Below are positions 1 to 9,444 of a DNA stretch of 64,000 nt, in pieces. The stretch is from Streptomyces sp. Alt3 (lineage in GTDB: Bacteria; Actinomycetota; Actinomycetes; Streptomycetales; Streptomycetaceae). The notes under the pieces are model-generated. The model had not been told where the DNA came from, ran no database searches, and saw nothing but the letters and a program-made list of their open reading frames with translations. The translations under genes were made by a program, and so were the position numbers. Each line of letters opens with the position of its first letter. The stretch's first letter is position 1. Where the stretch lies: positions 6,882,001 through 6,946,000 of the forward strand of contig NZ_CP120983.1 in NCBI RefSeq assembly GCF_030719215.1. The letters are read 5' to 3'.

Positions 1-17
1 AACCGGACCAGGGCTGA

Positions 18-188
18 CTACGCCGAAGCCCTGGTCGGGTACTCGGACGCGAGGAAACGGATGCCGAGCATGGCCTCCATGCTGGCCTCGATCCGGCGCT
101 GAAGCTCCACCTCCACAGCCACCGTCGAACCGCGCAGCTCGACGTCCCAGTCATCGATATCCAGCCGGAACAGCTTCAGGTCGCTCAC
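18..188 (-). pseudogene. DUF5655-type predicted nuclease, N-terminal fragment
   Basis: Reads leftward from a GTG at 188 that follows a purine-rich GAGGAGG/GGGGAGG stretch. The protein opens SDLKLFRLD and reaches GIRFLASEYPT, which matches the opening of DUF5655 proteins, a family with a restriction-endonuclease-like N-terminal domain. Intact members continue into a GRID...PVIIEYK nuclease signature. Here the frame runs into a stop at 18, straight after SEYPT, so the gene looks frameshifted or cut. The rest may lie beyond the left edge of the window. The family match is from memory of its typical sequence. A decayed relative lies at 8387-9150. A short functional peptide cannot be excluded. Confidence 0.5.
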
Positions 189-660
189 TCGCCTCCCCGT
201 CCTCCTCGTTGTCAACAGTCGGACAATCGACCGGAGGGCACGGTTATTCCCCGCTGTCGGGCCGCCTCTGTGAGGGAGCCTGTCGGCCTTCGGAGCCTCG
301 TCGGCGTAGACGGGGGAACGGGGCTTGAACCAAGTGGAGTTGCGAACATTCGTTGTGTTGCCCGAATCTGGGCCTGCCCCTCAGCCGCCAAGGGGACATA
401 CATTGGCCCCAGTTGATCGTCAGGGAGGGGCGGTGTCTTGGCAGGGCGCCATCTTCGGATGCTGTTCAGCTCGAACGACCTGAGCTTCTCCGCGAACGAG
501 GCGTTCACCAACCGGCAGGCGCAGTGGCAGGCCGTGACGGCTTCTCTCCTCGGATGCACGTTGCATCTTGCGGACCAGCCCGAGCAGCCGGATGCACTCG
601 GTGGCGCCGCGTTCGTGCTTGGGTTCCCCCACGAGGAACGAAGCGAGAAGGAGTACCCCG
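189..660. other. gene-free divergent spacer
   Basis: No supportable gene is seen in these 472 bases; open frames on both strands lack a ribosome site and recognisable content. The spacer separates the leftward DUF5655 fragment from the rightward DrmA-like gene, so it probably carries the promoter of the DrmA/DrmB operon. No clear -35/-10 pair or operator could be picked out by eye. Confidence 0.5.
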
Positions 661-3600
661 ATGAGTGAGCGAGACCACCTCGTCGAGGATCTCGTAGCTG
701 AGATCCTTGGCCCCCGGGGAGGGCCGATCGAGAGGCTGGAGGGCGACGAGGACCCGCTTGACGAGTACATCGTCGGTGTCCTGGCTCCGTTCTCATCCCC
801 TTCGGTCGAGGCCGACTCGGACCAAGAGCTTGTCGGCGACGAGGTGTCGGGCGGTGATGACGACCTCGATCCAGGCGAGCCCGTGTCAGGTCATCAGCCC
901 GCCGACGCGGGCCTTCCGTCGCTGGTACTCGACCCCCGCGCCAGGCCGTCGTCGCTGGGCGTGTCCCTGGCGGTCAGTGCCCCTGACAGGCCACGCCTCG
1001 ACATCTGCTGTACGTGGGCCAGGTACCGCAAGGAGGCCAACGGGGAATGGAGCCGGGAGCCACACGGTGCTGTCTGGCGCGACGTGGACTGTTCCGTCGA
1101 CGTCCCGCTGAGCGACCTCGCGGATCCGGGGGTCGTGGTGAGGGTCCGTAGCCGAAGGGACTCCGGCGGCATCTGGAAGATCTCGGTGTTCATGGTCAAC
1201 CAGAGCGCTGTGGAATCAGACCACCTCTCCCCGTCGGACCACGTGTTCCAGCCGCAGGTACGTCTGCGTTGTCAGGACGGAGTCGAGCTGGTTCCACTGG
1301 AACACCAGCACCTGGCGCAGGACGAGGAGGACGAGAGCCTGGCGCTGCTCTACGAGGACCGTCCCGTCCTCGCCCGGGGTCACCTCTGCTCTGCCGTCTG
1401 GCGCCAGGTCGACCCGGAGCGCCCGCATCCGGGAGGGTTGGAAGGAACCAGGCCCCCGTTCAGGTGGTCCGACGGGCGTCACCTGTTCGACGACGGGACA
1501 GTGGCCGAGTTCGAACCGGCCGACGTCCGGTCCGAATTTGTTCCTGTGGTTCCCGTCAACGCTCCGGACAAGGGCTGGTCGGCCGACGCGGGAGATCCGC
1601 CTGAGCTGGACCCTGTGGAGCTGGCCCAGATCACGGATGGTGCCGTACTCCGCCTGAGGCTGGAGCCGCTCGCGGACGCCTACGAACGCTGGATCGAGGG
1701 CCAGGCCTGCGGCGTAGAAGGCCATGCGCCAGGTACGCCGGCCCAACGACACCTCTCCGGGTGCCGACGCGCGCTGGATCGGATCCGCGACGGGATCGAG
1801 CTGTTGGCAGGGGACCGCGACGCCCTCCTCGCGTTCTGCTTCGCCAACCGGGCGATTGCCGTCCAGTCGCAGTGGACCAAGGGGAGGGTCAACCGCTGGT
1901 GGCCGTTCCAACTCGCGTTCCAGCTGGTCAACCTACGGGGAATCGTCGACGACGCCCACGAGGACCGGGACGTGTGTGACCTGCTCTGGTTCCCGACCGG
2001 TGGAGGCAAGACCGAGGCTTACCTCGGACTCGCTGCGTTCACCCTCGCGCTTCGGCGGCTTCGAGCCGAGCGAGGGCAGGAGCCCGGGGGAGGAGCAGGA
2101 GTGACCGTCCTTTCCCGGTACACACTGCGGCTCCTCACGATTCAGCAGTACAGGAGGGCGCTCGCGATGGTGACGGCGTGCGAGCTCCTCAGGGTCAGCG
2201 GGTCACCCGGTCAGCGTGGCTGGCGGCCGTCCGGGTGGGAGGATCTCGGTGACGTGCCGTGGGGCTCCACCAGGTTCTCGGTCGGACTGTGGGTGGGCGG
2301 CAATGTGACCCCGAACAACCTGCAGGACCTCGAATACCGTGACGCGAACAACAGGATCATCACGGCCCACGGAGCCATCTCGATCCTGGAGGGGGAAGAA
2401 GGCGAAGGTGACCCGGCGCAGATTTTGAACTGTCCGGCCTGTAGGTCGACACTGGCGATTCCCCCGGAGGGCCTGCGCGAGGGTGACACGGGTGTGCTGC
2501 ACTTCGTGGTGGGCGACCCGGATCCAGCTCTGGGCCCGGACGTGGCGCCGCAGCTGTCGGAAGAGCCGTTCTACGTTACCGCGATCACGGTCACCCGTCA
2601 TCCGGACCCGTCGTTCGCGACCGTCTCCGTTCGGTTCCGTGTCACTGCGGACGTGTCCGACCAGAGCGTCGACAAATGGTTCAACGGGCGTGCACGTCGT
2701 CTGCTCGGTTCCAGATCCTGGCTCGTCTCCGCCCGCGCGAGCCGACCGGGGTACTTCGTGCGGACAGCTGAGTGGGGCAGGCAACGAAGCGAGAAGCCCG
2801 TCGAGTTCGAGATCTTCTGCCCGAACCCGAAGTGCCCGCTCAACTCCGACCTGGCCTGGTCCGAGGCGACCGAGGTCGGTGCCTGGCCTGTGCTGGCAGC
2901 CTTCGACCGGGGTGACGGCTCTTCGACGCACTGCCCTGTCCCGGCGTGGACAGTGGACGACCAGGTCTATGCCAGGTGCCCGTCGATGGTCGTGGCGACG
3001 GTGGACAAGTTCGCCCGCCTAGCGTTCGAACCGAGAGCCGGTGCGTTGTTCGGCAACGTCGACAGGCTCAACGAACACCTGGGCTACTACCGAGGCTGGG
3101 CACCTCCGGCAGGGCCGGCGACACTCCCACGAAACGCCCGTGAGGAGGTGACGTCTGGGAACGACGTTCCCGTCCGGGGATTCCGCCCACCCGACCTCGT
3201 GTTGCAGGACGAACTGCATCTCATCGAAGGCCCTCTGGGCAGTATGGTCGGGCTCTACGAGGCTGGCATCGACCTCCTCTCCACGGTGCATGACGGCGAG
3301 AACACTGTCAGGCCGAAGTACGTCGCCTCCACCGCGACCGTTCGGAGGGCGGAGGAGCAGGTCCGTTCGCTGTTCGACCGAAGCCTGCAGGTCTTCCCTC
3401 CTCAGGGCCTCCGTGCCGAGGAGACGTTCTTCTCCTCGACCGGTTCCTCGCACCCGCTCGACGCGCAGGAGGCGGGTCGTCTGTACGTCGGGGTGGTCGC
3501 CCCCGGACGAGGAGCACAGACACCCATCGTTCGGATGTGGTCGCGTCTACTCCAGACACCCCGCAACCGACTCGAGGCTGGCGTCGCACAAGCGGAGTTG

Positions 3601-4569
3601 GACCCGTTCTGGACGCTGGTGGGCTACTTCAACGCTATCCGCGAACTCGCCGGCGCCGTGGCGCTGGCCCGTCAGGACATCCCCCAACGTCTCGGGAGCG
3701 TCGCCGCGGCACCCCGCACTCTGGACGAGCAGGAACCGATGGAGCTGTCCAGCCGCACCAGCTCCCTGAGGCTCCCGGGCATGCTCGAGGAGCTGGGAGT
3801 CCGGCTGGGGCCCGGCCGGGAACCAGCGAACGCGGTCGTCGCCACCTCCATGTTCGGTACCGGTGTCGACGTGGACAGACTCGGACTCATGGTCGTACAC
3901 GGGCAGCCGAAGACCACGTCCTCCTACATCCAGGCCACCGGCCGTGTGGGGCGCGGCGTCGGCGGGCTCGTCGTCACCTTCTACCGGGCCTCGCGCCCGC
4001 GGGACCTCAGCCACTACGAGTACTTCACCGGCTACCACACCACGCTCTACCGCCACGTCGAGCCCGTCACCGTCAACCCCTTCGCGCCCCGGGCGAGGGA
4101 CAGGGCCCTTGGCCCGGTGATGGTCAGTGTCCTCCGCCAGGCGGCGAGGATTCCGACCGCGGCGGGTTCCGTGGAGGTCGACGAGCGGTGGCGGATCCAA
4201 CAGCGGCTCAGTAACGGGGGCTGGTTCTGCCGTGCCCACGAGATGAGCGACGCCCACACGGACCCCGAGGTGGACCTGCTCCCCGGCATCCTCGAGGAAC
4301 GTGCCGCCCAGCAGCCGCCCCTCCGTCGTCCACCGCCATCGGAGACGGAGAACCATGCTCGCTCGGAGTTGGAGCATTGGCGGGAGGTCGCTGACCGTGT
4401 CGGTAATGCCTTGCTGTACCACGAGTCGACGGTCACACGTCCGGCCTCTCGCCCGGTCGTCCTGGGTGACCTCGCGCATCTTGTTGCGAACATGGATGAG
4501 GCTTATGAAAACGCGCCAAACTCTCTACGAGAGGTGGAGGCCACCACCACGATCAAGGGACGGGGATGA
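661..4569 (+). CDS. drmA: DrmA-like DISARM superfamily-2 helicase (pair 1)
   Basis: A protein of 1302 residues, the usual size for DrmA, the large helicase of DISARM anti-phage systems. The start is ATG 661, six bases after GAAGGAGT; the frame is open further upstream but without coding character. A long N-terminal part is followed by a helicase core: Walker A PTGGGKTEAYLGL near residue 443, motif II as DELH near 850, a SAT-like STAT near 890, GTGVDVDRL near 1066 and motif VI QATGRVGRG near 1090. Between motifs I and II are cysteine clusters (CPAC; CPNPKC) suggestive of metal binding. The DrmB-like gene follows after 3 bases, so the two are one operon. DrmA with DrmB is known to be required for DISARM defence; activity here is inferred. 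Confidence 0.82.
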   Translation: MSERDHLVEDLVAEILGPRGGPIERLEGDEDPLDEYIVGVLAPFSSPSVEADSDQELVGDEVSGGDDDLDPGEPVSGHQPADAGLPSLVLDPRARPSSLGVSLAVSAPDRPRLDICCTWARYRKEANGEWSREPHGAVWRDVDCSVDVPLSDLADPGVVVRVRSRRDSGGIWKISVFMVNQSAVESDHLSPSDHVFQPQVRLRCQDGVELVPLEHQHLAQDEEDESLALLYEDRPVLARGHLCSAVWRQVDPERPHPGGLEGTRPPFRWSDGRHLFDDGTVAEFEPADVRSEFVPVVPVNAPDKGWSADAGDPPELDPVELAQITDGAVLRLRLEPLADAYERWIEGQACGVEGHAPGTPAQRHLSGCRRALDRIRDGIELLAGDRDALLAFCFANRAIAVQSQWTKGRVNRWWPFQLAFQLVNLRGIVDDAHEDRDVCDLLWFPTGGGKTEAYLGLAAFTLALRRLRAERGQEPGGGAGVTVLSRYTLRLLTIQQYRRALAMVTACELLRVSGSPGQRGWRPSGWEDLGDVPWGSTRFSVGLWVGGNVTPNNLQDLEYRDANNRIITAHGAISILEGEEGEGDPAQILNCPACRSTLAIPPEGLREGDTGVLHFVVGDPDPALGPDVAPQLSEEPFYVTAITVTRHPDPSFATVSVRFRVTADVSDQSVDKWFNGRARRLLGSRSWLVSARASRPGYFVRTAEWGRQRSEKPVEFEIFCPNPKCPLNSDLAWSEATEVGAWPVLAAFDRGDGSSTHCPVPAWTVDDQVYARCPSMVVATVDKFARLAFEPRAGALFGNVDRLNEHLGYYRGWAPPAGPATLPRNAREEVTSGNDVPVRGFRPPDLVLQDELHLIEGPLGSMVGLYEAGIDLLSTVHDGENTVRPKYVASTATVRRAEEQVRSLFDRSLQVFPPQGLRAEETFFSSTGSSHPLDAQEAGRLYVGVVAPGRGAQTPIVRMWSRLLQTPRNRLEAGVAQAELDPFWTLVGYFNAIRELAGAVALARQDIPQRLGSVAAAPRTLDEQEPMELSSRTSSLRLPGMLEELGVRLGPGREPANAVVATSMFGTGVDVDRLGLMVVHGQPKTTSSYIQATGRVGRGVGGLVVTFYRASRPRDLSHYEYFTGYHTTLYRHVEPVTVNPFAPRARDRALGPVMVSVLRQAARIPTAAGSVEVDERWRIQQRLSNGGWFCRAHEMSDAHTDPEVDLLPGILEERAAQQPPLRRPPPSETENHARSELEHWREVADRVGNALLYHESTVTRPASRPVVLGDLAHLVANMDEAYENAPNSLREVEATTTIKGRG

Positions 4570-4572
4570 ACC

Positions 4573-6315
4573 GTGAGCCGCCCCTACCAGGAGGTCCGCC
4601 CCTCCCAGTTCGTCATCACCCTCGGCCCTGGAAGCATTCTCGAGACAGGATCCGGGCCGGTCGTACTCAAGTCGGTGGACACGCTCTTCAACGAGATCGG
4701 CCGCAACCCCCAGGACTTCGAGATCGTCGACAAACGGCTCTCTCAACTCGAGCTGGACGGTGCACGCATCGCTCGTGTGCCAACCAACGCCGAACTGGGA
4801 CTTCCCTCGGACAGAACGATCTACCCCACTCACGCGTTTCCGTTCTGGTCTCTGTGTACACAGCACCGACCGCATCAGGTTCTGTACGAGACGGGAAACG
4901 GATGCCCGGAGTGCCCATCGGTGTCGGCTCCGCAGCGTCGGGAGAAGGCGGGGCGTGATGCGATCCGCTTCGTGCAGGCATGCGAGAACGGTCACTTGGA
5001 CGAGGTCCATTGGCACGGACTCGTACACGAGGGTGGAGGCTGTGGCACGAAGCACTACCTGTGGCACGGAGGTGGCCGCGCCCTCCGACTTGTCCGCATT
5101 GAGTGCCCCCGTTGCCACGCGACCGCGAACTTCGGCCAGGCGTACGCGAAATCCTGGCGCTGTAGCGGCCGGATCGTAGAGCACGGGGGGCGTCCGGCGC
5201 CGACAACGGCGCGGTGCGTTCAGAAGGCGCGCATCGTCCAGCGAGGAGCTGCCAACCTGCGGCTCAACCTGCTTCAGAGCGCACTGACGATCATGGATAT
5301 GCCGACCCGGCTTCACGACATCCTGAACGACCCGTCCCTTATGGGAGCAGTCGGTGCACTCCATCGCCGCGGTCTCCTGGACCAGGTTGCTCTTATGGAA
5401 GAGGCCGAGCAGGTCGGGCTTGCCCGGGGTGCGATCGAGTACCTGAAACAGACGAGCTGGTCCGAGATCAGCAAGGCGTTCGACGAACTACTGGGGGCTG
5501 GTAACGCAGGTTCGTCGTCACTACGTGACGACGAACTCGACCGCCTTCGCCAAGCGGCGACCTGTGGCGTTCCGGCAGTTCCCCACCCGCATCCCGGCTC
5601 TCCTCCGCTGTTCGAGGTTCGCCAGGATGATGTGCGCCTCGTACAGGGACCCGTCCGCCGGCACAGGCTGCGCGTCGCACCTGTCAGCCGTCTCCGCATG
5701 GTTATGGTCCAGACCGGCTACCAGCGGCTGGACCCGCAGAAGGCCCAGAAGATGTCCACCGCTTTCGACTGGAACGGCACCACCTGGTACCCGGGCATCG
5801 AGCTTTTCGGCGAGGGCGTGTTCATCGATCTTGCTGGCGACTCGCTCACGCTTGCAGGCAGCCGGGCCAACCAGTGGAACGATCGGTTCGGGAGCAATCC
5901 GGACGGTGACCCGTCACTCCACCCCGCACACGTCTGGTGGCATACGCTCTCCCACCGTCTCCTCCGGTCGCTCTCAGTGGACTCCGGGTACTCGTCCGCA
6001 GCGATCCGTGAGCGGGTCTATCTCAGCGTGCAGGACGGCAGGGTCATGGGCAGTGGACTCCTCCTCTACACGGTCCAACCCGGAGGAGATGGCACCCTCG
6101 GAGGGCTGGTCGCCCTCGTTAACCGGTTCGAGCACGTTCTTTCGCACGCTCTACGAGACGTCGAGAGCTGTTCGAACGACCCTTTGTGCCAGGAAGCGCC
6201 GTCGGTGGGAGCAGAGGGAGTCGCCTGCTACTCGTGTCTCCTGGCTTCGGAGACCTCGTGTGAGCACCGTAATCAGGGGTTGGACCGCCTTCTTCTCGCT
6301 GAGAACCTACCGTGA
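4573..6315 (+). CDS. drmB: DrmB-like DUF1998 protein (pair 1)
   Basis: A protein of 580 residues starting at GTG 4573, three bases after the helicase stop. It opens RPSQFVITLGPGSI, typical of DrmB proteins. The middle carries zinc-finger-like cysteine pairs (CPECPS, CPRCH) and the end is a DUF1998 domain: WWHTLSHRLLRSL near residue 457, then DPLCQE and a CYSC...CEHRNQGLDR metal-site-like cluster. DrmB works with DrmA in DISARM, where the pair forms a complex on DNA. No phospholipase-D-type DrmC follows; the next gene is a convergent helicase. Family assignment is good; whether it acts with the methyltransferase 3 kb away is inference. Confidence 0.8.
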   Translation: MSRPYQEVRPSQFVITLGPGSILETGSGPVVLKSVDTLFNEIGRNPQDFEIVDKRLSQLELDGARIARVPTNAELGLPSDRTIYPTHAFPFWSLCTQHRPHQVLYETGNGCPECPSVSAPQRREKAGRDAIRFVQACENGHLDEVHWHGLVHEGGGCGTKHYLWHGGGRALRLVRIECPRCHATANFGQAYAKSWRCSGRIVEHGGRPAPTTARCVQKARIVQRGAANLRLNLLQSALTIMDMPTRLHDILNDPSLMGAVGALHRRGLLDQVALMEEAEQVGLARGAIEYLKQTSWSEISKAFDELLGAGNAGSSSLRDDELDRLRQAATCGVPAVPHPHPGSPPLFEVRQDDVRLVQGPVRRHRLRVAPVSRLRMVMVQTGYQRLDPQKAQKMSTAFDWNGTTWYPGIELFGEGVFIDLAGDSLTLAGSRANQWNDRFGSNPDGDPSLHPAHVWWHTLSHRLLRSLSVDSGYSSAAIRERVYLSVQDGRVMGSGLLLYTVQPGGDGTLGGLVALVNRFEHVLSHALRDVESCSNDPLCQEAPSVGAEGVACYSCLLASETSCEHRNQGLDRLLLAENLP

Positions 6316-6405
6316 CCTGCTGATCGGGTGGGGTCGGTGTCACCGATCGATCTGCGTGGGCTGAGGGGCTGTCGGCAGCCGACGCGGAGGCGGTGTCCTG
6401 TCGGA

Positions 6406-8166
6406 CTACGGGCGGCTCTGGTTGCTTGACCAGTAGCTGGAGTACCGCTTGTAGGCGAGTTGTCCGCTGAAATGGATGTTGTCCTCGATGTCCACAACCA
6501 GGCAGCTCTCTGTCCCACCGAATCGTGGTCCCCGCATGCCGCGACCGATCATCTGCTCGTACAGGACCGGGCTGGTGGTGGGACGACCGACCACCAAGGC
6601 TCGTACTGCCGGAGCGTCGAAACCAGTTGTGAGGACGCCGTAGTTGCAGAGAACGGACAGGCGTCCGCCGCGGAACTGTTCGATAAGTGCGCGCCGCGTC
6701 GCACTGCGCGTATTGGAGGTGACGACCTCCGCGGCTCGGCCGGCGCGTCGCAGCAGAACAGCCATTGCTATGGAGTGTTCCACGGTGCAGCCGAAGAACA
6801 GCGTCGCCCAGTCCGGCGGTAGTTCGAGCAGCTGCTTGAGCAGAGCACGGTTCCTCGCGTCTGATTCACCGATCTCACGGAGGAAGCCAGGGTGGAAGTC
6901 CTCGAACTGGTCGAAGTGCTCACGGTAGCTTTCGACGTCGTCCATCTGGAACCCAGAACCGGCATAGGAGAGCACCTTGTGCTCAGGCCGAGACAGGACG
7001 TCTCTCCGGCGGAGCTCGGACACGATGTCGTCCCCCAAGGCGCGGGAGCCGAGAAGCCTGCTGTGGAACTTCGCCGCGAGCTGGCGAGTCTCGGCGTCGA
7101 CCCTCCGAAAGGGCGTGGCTGTCAGCCCGATGACGGGAACCGGGGCTTTCTGTCCGAGTTCGATCGCCAGGAAGCGCAAGACCCTGCTGTAGCTGGGCGC
7201 CAGCATTCGGTGCGCCTCGTCCACGACCACCGCACCGAGGTTCTCGCGCAGCAGCTCGAGTTCCTGTCGCGTGTCGTCATTGGTGCCTCGAAGCGCCGCG
7301 TCGAGCTTCTGGATGCTGGCCACCACGATGTCGGGGTCGCTCGGGACCGAGGCGCTCCCCCACAGTCGGGCAATCTCCATGGTGTGCCGTACCTGATCAT
7401 TGCGGTGCCCCAAGTCGGTCCACACCTCACGGAACGCCTGGACTGCCTGCTCGCACAGCTCCTCACTCTGGGCGATCCAGAGAACGGCCTCACGGCGTGG
7501 CTGGGAGATGCGCCACTCGATGAGGCTCTCCACCGCGGTCCTGGTCTTGCCGGCTCCTGTGGGGAGGGTCAGAACACCACGGTTGGCGCCCGGTGCCCCG
7601 GAGAGCACCTCGATCACCTGCTCCTTGAGGTCCTGTTGGAAGTCCTCCAGGTCTCGGAGAGGCACGAAAGGGGCAACTTCCAGCGTGTCCGGCTCCCGTG
7701 TACTCCCCGGCAGGCCGGCAAAGGCAGGCGGGATGTCGAGGACTCGTGTGAAGTGGCGAGGCCAGCTCTTACCGGGCCTCCATGTGCGCTCTGCGATCTT
7801 CTTGGCTTTGGCTCTGCTCCCACCACGGCTGCGTTCGCCACCTCGGTAGTCGTGCAGCGTCTCCAGCTCGTCCTCCGATGCGGAAAGCGCAAGCCGTTCC
7901 CGTAGCGCCCTGGACTCAAGAAGACCGAAGCCCGACCTGTCGACCAGGAACTCGGCAAGCTCCCCCTCGGGAAGCTTTGCCCGCGCCCTTCCGGATTCGT
8001 TCTCGACCGCCGCGATGATCCACTCCACCGACTTCCTGGAGCGAGATCTTCCTCCGCTCTCGAGATCCTCGATCACCGCACGCAGATCCCGCGGAGCGAG
8101 TCGCCGACGCAGGACCTGGATTGCCTGGGAGCGGTCCTGCTCGCTCAACTGGCCGAAGGCTTCCAC
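6406..8166 (-). CDS. DEAD/DEAH superfamily-2 helicase
   Basis: A protein of 586 residues from GTG 8166, ten bases after AGGAG. After about 190 N-terminal residues of no recognised domain come Walker A LPTGAGKT near 202, DEAH near 319, motif III LTATPFR near 350, and motifs V/VI ending QMIGRGMRGPR near 540. This is the layout of the restriction-subunit-like helicase group found in many defence loci. It converges on the DrmB gene with a 90-base gap, and its own upstream side faces the DUF5655 relic and the methyltransferase, so it is a separate transcription unit. It could serve the DISARM-like pair, the methyltransferase system, or neither; the sequence does not decide. Confidence 0.8.
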   Translation of the reverse strand: MEAFGQLSEQDRSQAIQVLRRRLAPRDLRAVIEDLESGGRSRSRKSVEWIIAAVENESGRARAKLPEGELAEFLVDRSGFGLLESRALRERLALSASEDELETLHDYRGGERSRGGSRAKAKKIAERTWRPGKSWPRHFTRVLDIPPAFAGLPGSTREPDTLEVAPFVPLRDLEDFQQDLKEQVIEVLSGAPGANRGVLTLPTGAGKTRTAVESLIEWRISQPRREAVLWIAQSEELCEQAVQAFREVWTDLGHRNDQVRHTMEIARLWGSASVPSDPDIVVASIQKLDAALRGTNDDTRQELELLRENLGAVVVDEAHRMLAPSYSRVLRFLAIELGQKAPVPVIGLTATPFRRVDAETRQLAAKFHSRLLGSRALGDDIVSELRRRDVLSRPEHKVLSYAGSGFQMDDVESYREHFDQFEDFHPGFLREIGESDARNRALLKQLLELPPDWATLFFGCTVEHSIAMAVLLRRAGRAAEVVTSNTRSATRRALIEQFRGGRLSVLCNYGVLTTGFDAPAVRALVVGRPTTSPVLYEQMIGRGMRGPRFGGTESCLVVDIEDNIHFSGQLAYKRYSSYWSSNQSRP

Positions 8167-8386
8167 CGAACAACGTCTCCTGGGCTGGCTAAGAGTCGAC
8201 TGTGCTTAGTCGTTCACGGATGGTCAAACAGCGCAGTGGGGGTGTGAAAGTCTCTCACCGCCAGAGCGGTCTTTCTTCCCGGCGGACGGTTACTGATCAT
8301 ATGTTGAGTTGTTGCAACGGGTGATCGGTTCGTCACATGCGGTCCTTGCAGCGCGAGGATTCTGACACCTCACCCCCGAACGTCGT

Positions 8387-9150
8387 TCAGAGGCCTTCGA
8401 TGCTTCGCTGGGCGAGGCTGGTGGCTCTCGCCAGGTCCTCTTGGGAGCGGATCCGTACCTCCAGAGGGCCCGTCCCCAGGCAGCCGATCTTCCGGATGCC
8501 ACGGACGAATCCGTAGCTCAACTCGACCATGTCCGTATCAACCTTGAGCGTGAGCGCATGAGTGTGGTTGCGAGGTTGGAACTGGGCGTCGGTCACGTTC
8601 CTGATCCGGCGGTAGGCGATGCGGCGCAGCTGGAACTGCTTCCACACCTCTCCAGGGAGGTAGGGCAGGGGCATCGAGATCGGCGTACAGATTGCAACGA
8701 CTCCGCCGTCTCATCGTGGATATGCCGGACCGACCTGACCTTCGCGCCTCCGCTCGCGGTCGTCGCTGGAGCGTGAGGCGTTGCCACGGAGTCGGCTACG
8801 GAGGCAACGAGCTGCAGGGCTGGCAATCCACCGCCGATGCCTGGGTAGCTCACCAGATCGATCCGCCGTCCGATCTCCTTCAGGGCAGGCGCATTGTGTG
8901 GGGCGAAGTCCTTGGTGACACGTACCAGCCGTGGGTGACTTCTTCGACGACGTCGGCGGCCTGTCCGCCAGCCCCGTCCTTCACCAGGTTGTCTAACTTG
9001 TGCCGATGGTCCTGCAGTCACGACGGAGCCTGCGTGATCACCGCCTTGCCTGTCGACCTCTCGCACCAAGATCACCGGGTTGCCTTTACCGTCCAGCCCG
9101 AGTGAAATGCTGATGCGGCAGCGCGCCGTTCCGGTCCTCGCTAAAGTGCT
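8387..9150 (-). pseudogene. decayed DUF5655 predicted nuclease gene
   Basis: Pieces of a DUF5655 protein appear in order on the minus strand but in different frames. They are ISLGLDGKGNPVI and then RSTGKAVITQA (nuclease core region), VTKDFAPHNAPALKEIGRRID, then NLYADLDA, then RIAYRRIRN through RKIGCLGTGPLEVRIRS to a stop at 8387. At least three frame changes are needed between about 9060 and 8660. The order and spacing match an intact family member of about 300 residues, but the N-terminal LKLFRL segment is absent upstream. The gene is therefore a relic, unlikely to make protein. The remaining 294 bases up to the methyltransferase start hold nothing else recognisable. Confidence 0.75.
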
Positions 9151-9444
9151 GAACGTCACGGCGCCATGCACTCGTGCAGGCACGGATAATCACTCTGTGT
9201 AGCATTTCGGTTGGGCGCGGCAACTTGCACTTAGTTGTCTCCCTTAGGATGGGGGTCTCGAATGCATCAGAGCACTGGCTGGAGCACCGCAACCTCTGGA
9301 CGCCTCCCCGGGGTCTGCGGGCGCCGGTCGCAGCTGGTTGGGCTGCCCGACTCAGCAGCTCAGAACAGGCCTCGTACCTTGATCTGGACACCACTTCCGT
9401 GATCTCCTGGTGCTCATTCATCTCGTCGTGGCGGAGGTCGGACT

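Noticed and set aside
6320..6400. GTCGG-CAG-CCGAC as a terminator between DrmB and the DEAH helicase
   Set aside because: The five-base stem is too short to support a terminator call.
8593..9183. A 196-codon minus-strand gene
   Set aside because: Only part of it matches the DUF5655 family, and the match continues in other frames; it is better read as a frameshifted relic.
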